Origin: Deltaproteobacteria bacterium
GTDB taxonomy: Bacteria > Desulfobacterota > Desulfarculia > Adiutricales > Adiutricaceae
DNA: 10,933 nucleotides
Reading direction: 5' to 3'
NCBI GenBank assembly: GCA_031279155.1
Contig: JAITJB010000172.1
Coordinates: forward strand, 1-10,933
Positions 6,693 to 10,933 of this stretch are shown here, in pieces (positions within the stretch are counted from its first letter, which is position 1; each line of letters starts with the position of its first letter). The translations under genes were made by a program, and so were the position numbers. A model generated the notes under the pieces. It did no database searches and was not told the origin of the DNA. It worked only from the letters and a program-made list of their open reading frames with translations.

Positions 6693-6796
6693 TGCTTACT
6701 TTAGCTACTTGCTTTCACAACTTACTTTCGTAACTTGATTTCGTAACTTACTTTCGTAACTTGCTTTCGCCATTTGCTTTGGCTGCTAGCTTTTGT
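6693..6796 (+). repeat. Eight tandem 13-bp repeats between the Sel1 pair and the LplT-Aas gene
   Basis: Units start at 6693, 6706, 6719, 6732, 6745, 6758, 6771 and 6784 with consensus AACTTRCTTTCGT. The inner units are nearly identical and the outer ones degenerate. The variable sixth base runs A,G,A,G,A,G across the first six units, so the array also has a 26-bp step. It starts 9 bp after the stop of the exported Sel1 gene and ends 35 bp before the next ATG. Thirteen is not a multiple of three and the units are neither CRISPR-like nor hairpin-forming. Function unknown; it could affect transcript stability, transcription or protein binding. Confidence 0.85.
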
Positions 6797-6817
6797 TCAA
6801 TTTAATCGGTAGAAAAT

Positions 6818-6823
6818 AGAGGT
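6818..6823 (+). promoter_or_regulatory. Ribosome binding site of the LplT-Aas fusion gene
   Basis: AGAGGT lies 8 nt before ATG 6832. An in-frame TAG at 6817-6819 closes the frame just upstream, so this ATG is the first possible start. Confidence 0.65.
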
Positions 6824-6831
6824 ATTCTTTC

Positions 6832-9800
6832 ATGGATAGTTTTCTAACTATCTCCAGGAAGCGGGATTTTTGGCCCCTTTTTGTCTCCATGGGCCTTGGG
6901 GCCTTCAACGATAATTTCTTTCGCCAGGCCTTAATTTCTATGTTGGCCTTCGGGGCCTTCGAGCTCAGCCCGGCCCACAGGAGCATGTTCGGGAGTTTAG
7001 CTACTGGACTTATGATCCTACCCTTCTTTTTGTTTTCTTCTCTGGCCGGACAGCTCAGCGATCGCTATCACAAAAGCCTCATGCTCAAGTTGACCAAGGG
7101 ATTTGAACTAGCCATCATGGTCGTAAGCGCCGGGCTATTTATCTACGGCGACTTTAGGTTATTGATCTTAACCTTGTTTTTAATGGGTACGCAGTCGGCT
7201 TTTTTTGGTCCCGTAAAATACGGCTTACTACCCGAAGTTTTAGGGGAGCGCGAGCTGGTAGCTGGAAACGGCCTGGTGGGAGGCTTTTCCTTTATGGCTA
7301 TCGTGTTGGGGACCACGTTGGGGTCATATCTTATAACTCTTTCACGCGGCCCAAAACTTTGGGTGCCCATAGGCTTGGTAGCCGTATCTCTGTTGGGTTT
7401 TCTGGCCGCCATGCGTCAGCCGCGCTCAAGTAACTTTGATGTAAATATTAAAATCGAACCCAAAATCTGGCTATCGACCGGCGCCATTTTGTCATCGGTT
7501 AGAAAGAGGCAAGATATCTGGCTGGCCATACTGGCTATCAGTTGGTTTTGGGCCATGGGCAGCATATTACTTACTCAGCTGCCCATACTAGCTGCCACCA
7601 GAATCGGGGCCACGCCCTCAGTCAGTACCGCCTTGGTGACTATTTTAGCCTTAGGCGTAGCTATTGGATCTCTTGGCGTTCAAAGGCTCTTAAAGGGTCA
7701 GGTATCAGCTGTCTTAGCGCCAATTTCATCAATACTACTCGCCGTCTTAACCGCCCTCTTAGCTCTGATTATTTATAAGCTTCCAGTAGTTACCGAGACC
7801 GGTAGCGTAACCTTAGAAATCTTCTTTACTACGCCCATATACCTAGCCTTAGCTATCGTCTGCTTATTGATTACCATTTCCGGCGGCGTTTTTGTTGTCC
7901 CCTTAAATGCCGTTCTCCAGCACCGCTCAGGCTTAAATGAGCGGGCCAGGGTAATTGCGGCCAATAACATCATGAACTCGCTCTTCATGGCCGTAGGTAG
8001 CCTCTTGGTTTTAGTGTTGGTTAAAATTGGCTTATCACTAGCCCAGATCTTTTTAGGCGTAGCCATAAGCGCGGCGGTGGTTACGGTTATTACCGTTTGC
8101 TTTCTCCCTGAGGAAGTAATTAAAACTATAGTTAGGCTCATTATCCGCCTTCTATACCGCCCAAAAATAAAAGGCCTAGAGCATTTGGGGGGGCTAACTA
8201 ACGGCCCGATACTAGTTATTCCCAATCACACTTCGTTTATTGATGTGGCTTTTTTAGTGGGTTTTCTGCCTAGGCGATTAACTTTTGCTATCGACTTATA
8301 TCGGGCTCAGGCCTGGTGGGTGAGGTTATTTTTAAAGTTATATAAGACCGTCCCCATAAACCCGGCTCAGCCCTTGGCGGCAAGGGAGCTTGTTGCGGCC
8401 ATCGAAGAAGGGGATATGGTGGTTATCTTTCCCGAAGGAAGGCTTACCACCACCGGGAGCATCACTAAGGTCTACGATGGACCGGGCCTCATCGCCTCCC
8501 ACTGTAGGTGCCCGTTACTTCCGATAATCTTTCATGGATTGGAATACACCCGCTTTGGCAAATTTCGCCATATCGTAAAAAACAAACCAAAAAGGTATAA
8601 GGTTTCCATGACCATCTGCGAGCCGGTAAATATTAGTGAGGGCCCGCTCCCCCATGAAAACCGCCGCGATTATAGGCACAGGGTAACAGGCGAGATCTAC
8701 GAGATCATGGTCCAGGCCATGTTTAAAAGCCGGGAGTGGAAGCTAAACATCTATACGGCCTTAATGAGAGCCGCCCATAGCTTTGGTTACAATAGGCCCA
8801 TCTTTGAAGATTACACCCGTAAAAAGATAACGTACTCTTATCTCATAAAACTATCTAAGATTTTAGGCCGGATTTTCCAGGCCAAAACTACCTACGGCGA
8901 ATACGTAGGCATACTACTTCCCAATACCTCAGTATTATTGGGCTTAGCCTTTGGGCTATGGGGCAGCGGGCGTATTCCAGTCATGCTCAACTATAGTCAG
9001 GGCCGCAAGCCCTTTGTAAGCGCCTTAGCCGCCGCCTCTGTTAAGCTCGTAATTACCAGCCGGGCTTTTATCAGAGAAGCCAAGCTTGAGGGGTTAGTCG
9101 AAGATATTACCGCTAAAGTCATCTATCTTGATGAAATAAAGATTTCTATCTGCCAAAAGATTCTAGGGCTCCTTTGGCGGCCTAAGCCGGCCCCGCCGGA
9201 GACGCCGGCCGTGGTTTTATTTACTTCCGGCTCAGAAGATAGACCCAAGGGCGTGGTTCTAAGCCATCAAGGTATTATCGCCAACATCTGGCAGGCTAGG
9301 AGCCTTATTGAGATTAACGAAGACGATACCCTCTTTAACCCCATGCCGGCCTTTCACGCCTTTGGCTTTAATGTGGGCATGATTTTGCCTTTGGTTTCCG
9401 GCATGAGATCGTATTCTCACGTCTCCCCGCTCCACGTTAAAGCTATCCCTGAGCTCATATACGATACTATGGCCACCATAGTTATTGGCGGCAATTCTTT
9501 CGCCGCCTCTTGGGGGCGCAACGCCCACCCTTATGATTTTTTTCACGTGCGCTTCATGCTATTGGGCGCGGAAAAACTTAAGAATCCCACCATGGAGCTC
9601 TATTTCCATAAATTGGGTATCAGGCTATTTGAAGGTTATGGGGTAACTGAAGGCTCGCCAATAATAGCTGTGGCTAGCCGCATGAGGGTTAAGGACGGAA
9701 CTGTGGGGCATATATTACCGGGCATTGAGCACCGCATAGAACCTGTCCCCGGGCTGACAACCGGCGGGCGGCTATTAGTTAGGGGGCCAAACCTTTTAAT

Positions 9801-10281
9801 GGGCTACCTAACGGATGAAAAATCCGGGGTCCTAGATTACCGGGCCCCGGAGGATTGGTACGATACCGGCGATATCTGCGAGATAGACGATGAGGGCTTT
9901 GTCCGCATTGTCGGTCGGGCCCGGCGCTTCGCTAAGATCTCAGGCGAGATGATTTCACTTGCCGCCGTAGAAGAGGTAGCCTTTGAGCTATGGCCCGAAA
10001 GGCCCTTGGCCGTTTTGGCCCGGCCTGACCCATACAAAGGCGAGCGGCTGGTCTTAGTTCACTTACAAGATTTTACCCCGGATTTAGGCGCCTTACGAAA
10101 CGCTATCAAGCGCAGAGGATCATCTGATTTATCCATCCCCAAGATGGCCCTAGCCGTTGACTCCATGCCTCTGACCCCCTTAGGTAAGGTCGATATGCCC
10201 TCGCTCATCGCCAAAGTCGATCAGATGTCAAAGGACTCAAATGAATCAGAAGACTTAAAAGACGACGATGGGTGGAACTAA
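6832..10281 (+). CDS. aas: Fused LplT-like transporter / acyltransferase / acyl-ACP synthetase (phospholipid salvage)
   Basis: 1149 residues, three parts. Residues about 11-430 are an MFS transporter of the LplT type, with FNDNFFRQAL at 25-34, a motif-A-like GQLSDRYHKS at 73-82 and about 12 hydrophobic segments. Residues about 440-640 are a PlsC-type acyltransferase: NHTSFID at 465-471 gives the catalytic H466-x4-D471, and FPEGR is at 533-537. Residues about 640-1125 are an AMP-forming ligase: TSGSEDRPKG at 798-807, YGVTEGSP at 936-943, YDTGD at 1010-1014, and a probable catalytic lysine K1119 in LTPLGKVD. In E. coli the lplT and aas genes are separate and adjacent: LplT moves lysophospholipid across the inner membrane and Aas reacylates it with acyl groups activated on ACP. 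Fusion puts both steps on one inner-membrane protein, and fused homologues are known. All key residues are present. The C-terminal tail (about 1132-1149) is acidic and uncharacterised. The next gene starts 3 bp downstream. Substrate specificity is inferred. Confidence 0.92.
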   Translation: MDSFLTISRKRDFWPLFVSMGLGAFNDNFFRQALISMLAFGAFELSPAHRSMFGSLATGLMILPFFLFSSLAGQLSDRYHKSLMLKLTKGFELAIMVVSAGLFIYGDFRLLILTLFLMGTQSAFFGPVKYGLLPEVLGERELVAGNGLVGGFSFMAIVLGTTLGSYLITLSRGPKLWVPIGLVAVSLLGFLAAMRQPRSSNFDVNIKIEPKIWLSTGAILSSVRKRQDIWLAILAISWFWAMGSILLTQLPILAATRIGATPSVSTALVTILALGVAIGSLGVQRLLKGQVSAVLAPISSILLAVLTALLALIIYKLPVVTETGSVTLEIFFTTPIYLALAIVCLLITISGGVFVVPLNAVLQHRSGLNERARVIAANNIMNSLFMAVGSLLVLVLVKIGLSLAQIFLGVAISAAVVTVITVCFLPEEVIKTIVRLIIRLLYRPKIKGLEHLGGLTNGPILVIPNHTSFIDVAFLVGFLPRRLTFAIDLYRAQAWWVRLFLKLYKTVPINPAQPLAARELVAAIEEGDMVVIFPEGRLTTTGSITKVYDGPGLIASHCRCPLLPIIFHGLEYTRFGKFRHIVKNKPKRYKVSMTICEPVNISEGPLPHENRRDYRHRVTGEIYEIMVQAMFKSREWKLNIYTALMRAAHSFGYNRPIFEDYTRKKITYSYLIKLSKILGRIFQAKTTYGEYVGILLPNTSVLLGLAFGLWGSGRIPVMLNYSQGRKPFVSALAAASVKLVITSRAFIREAKLEGLVEDITAKVIYLDEIKISICQKILGLLWRPKPAPPETPAVVLFTSGSEDRPKGVVLSHQGIIANIWQARSLIEINEDDTLFNPMPAFHAFGFNVGMILPLVSGMRSYSHVSPLHVKAIPELIYDTMATIVIGGNSFAASWGRNAHPYDFFHVRFMLLGAEKLKNPTMELYFHKLGIRLFEGYGVTEGSPIIAVASRMRVKDGTVGHILPGIEHRIEPVPGLTTGGRLLVRGPNLLMGYLTDEKSGVLDYRAPEDWYDTGDICEIDDEGFVRIVGRARRFAKISGEMISLAAVEEVAFELWPERPLAVLARPDPYKGERLVLVHLQDFTPDLGALRNAIKRRGSSDLSIPKMALAVDSMPLTPLGKVDMPSLIAKVDQMSKDSNESEDLKDDDGWN

Positions 10282-10284
10282 ATT

Positions 10285-10933
10285 ATGCCCGAACCCTCGC
10301 CCAAGGCCCCCTTTAAGTGGCTAACTACCTGGGTCTACCCCGATAACCTTGAGCCTTTGGATGTTTTCCGGGGCCTAAGGCCCCGGCCAGGTGAGGGCAT
10401 GGTCGTAGAAGTAGTTATCGATGAACCAACTAAGACCCAAGAAAAGATCCTCTTAGGCTTAGCTAAAAACGCGTCTACCATGTGGCCAGGCTGGTATGTT
10501 CCTTGGGATAAGGCTTATGGCGAAGACGGGCTTTCTCTTTGGCCGCTATACCCATCGGCTGCGCCCTCTGAGATCCGAGGGGTTGATCGGTATTGGTTAA
10601 GACGGGCCACCGCCTCAATCGGTCAAAACCTTATCCCGTACTTTTCCGATTTACCTGCCGACCACCAGGCCATTCAGCTCGGTTTAGCTCTTAAGCATTT
10701 TATCGATGCTATTCACGTAGCCATAGCGCCAGATGTAGACTTTGAGCCCGGTCGATGGGTAAGATTTGACCGGCGCTTAGAGGCCATCTGGAGCCTAACA
10801 ACTATACCAATAACCTTTCTTCTTTCTGAGAGTTTAAGTCGTCATAGTCAGTTTGAGGAAGCGCTCTACCGCTTTCAGCGCTATGAACCAGGTACTAGTT
10901 ATTCTGACCAAGCTGGCCTATTTGGCCGGCTTG
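10285..10933 (+). CDS. Unrecognised protein, N-terminal part (runs off the right edge)
   Basis: The frame starts at ATG 10285, 3 bp after the stop of the LplT-Aas gene, and stays open for 216 codons to the edge. The weak GGGTGG at 10270-10275, inside the previous gene, could be its ribosome binding site. The close spacing indicates the same transcript. No signal peptide or membrane segment is seen. The first 110 residues are rich in Trp and Pro (STMWPGWYVPWDKAYG at 64-79, LWPLYPSA at 85-92); from about 126 the sequence looks helical (AIQLGLALKHFIDAIHVAI at 129-147). Codon choice resembles its neighbours, so it looks native rather than a spurious frame. I recognise no family. A membrane-lipid role would be a guess from position alone. 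Confidence 0.75.
   Translation, partial: MPEPSPKAPFKWLTTWVYPDNLEPLDVFRGLRPRPGEGMVVEVVIDEPTKTQEKILLGLAKNASTMWPGWYVPWDKAYGEDGLSLWPLYPSAAPSEIRGVDRYWLRRATASIGQNLIPYFSDLPADHQAIQLGLALKHFIDAIHVAIAPDVDFEPGRWVRFDRRLEAIWSLTTIPITFLLSESLSRHSQFEEALYRFQRYEPGTSYSDQAGLFGRL

Noticed and set aside
6684..6720. Terminator after the exported Sel1 gene
   Set aside because: The A-run and GCATGC after the stop codon do not form a stem of useful length followed by a T-run.
6693..6796. CRISPR array
   Set aside because: The 13-bp units are directly contiguous without unique spacers, and no cas gene is present.
7773..8225. 150-codon minus-strand frame
   Set aside because: It is antisense to the well-supported LplT-Aas gene and has no recognisable features; other short frames inside this gene are rejected for the same reason.

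Overview
The window looks like a piece of a Gram-negative bacterial chromosome. The evidence is an LplT/Aas-type phospholipid-salvage protein, a Sec-type signal peptide on a Sel1-repeat protein, and a RecD2-type helicase. The combination of a long-form TrmB, RecD2 and a three-domain LplT-acyltransferase-ligase fusion would fit Desulfobacterota or a relative. That is only an impression and cannot be settled from sequence reading alone. Genes are tightly packed. The two sizeable non-coding stretches, and one signal-peptide region, are rich in short tandem repeats.

Layout. Positions 1-1863 on the minus strand hold trmB (tRNA m7G46 methyltransferase, long form), whose stop codon overlaps the start of recD2 (5' part only; the gene runs off the left edge). 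Positions 1864-2453 form a 590-bp divergent intergenic region. It holds a good sigma70-type promoter for trmB-recD2, a 46-bp inverted repeat with a 28-bp perfect palindromic core, a degenerate tetranucleotide / 41-bp-period array, and AT-rich promoter-like sequence for the rightward genes, including a 12-bp palindrome abutting a TATAAT box. Positions 2454-6683 on the plus strand hold two adjacent Sel1-repeat genes 18 bp apart. The first protein has no signal peptide and an Asn-rich start (about 18 repeats). The second is predicted to be exported (about 15 repeats), and its signal-peptide n-region is built from four in-frame 15-bp repeats. Positions 6684-6831 hold an array of eight 13-bp repeats. 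Positions 6832-10281 encode a 1149-residue fusion of an LplT-like MFS transporter, a PlsC-type acyltransferase and an acyl-ACP synthetase/AMP ligase. Positions 10285-10933 are the start of an unrecognised gene 3 bp downstream, open to the right edge.

How the genes may work together. The fused protein should flip lysophospholipid inward across the inner membrane and reacylate it. The exported Sel1 protein lies just upstream, so an envelope-related role for the rightward cluster is a reasonable inference but is not shown. The leftward pair (tRNA modification and DNA repair) is housekeeping and appears unrelated. The most unusual material is the repeat content: three short-repeat arrays, at 2114-2290, 4773-4832 and 6693-6796, in or beside the Sel1 pair. 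Two of them clearly alternate between two unit types. I found no RNA gene, insertion sequence, CRISPR array or clear rho-independent terminator.
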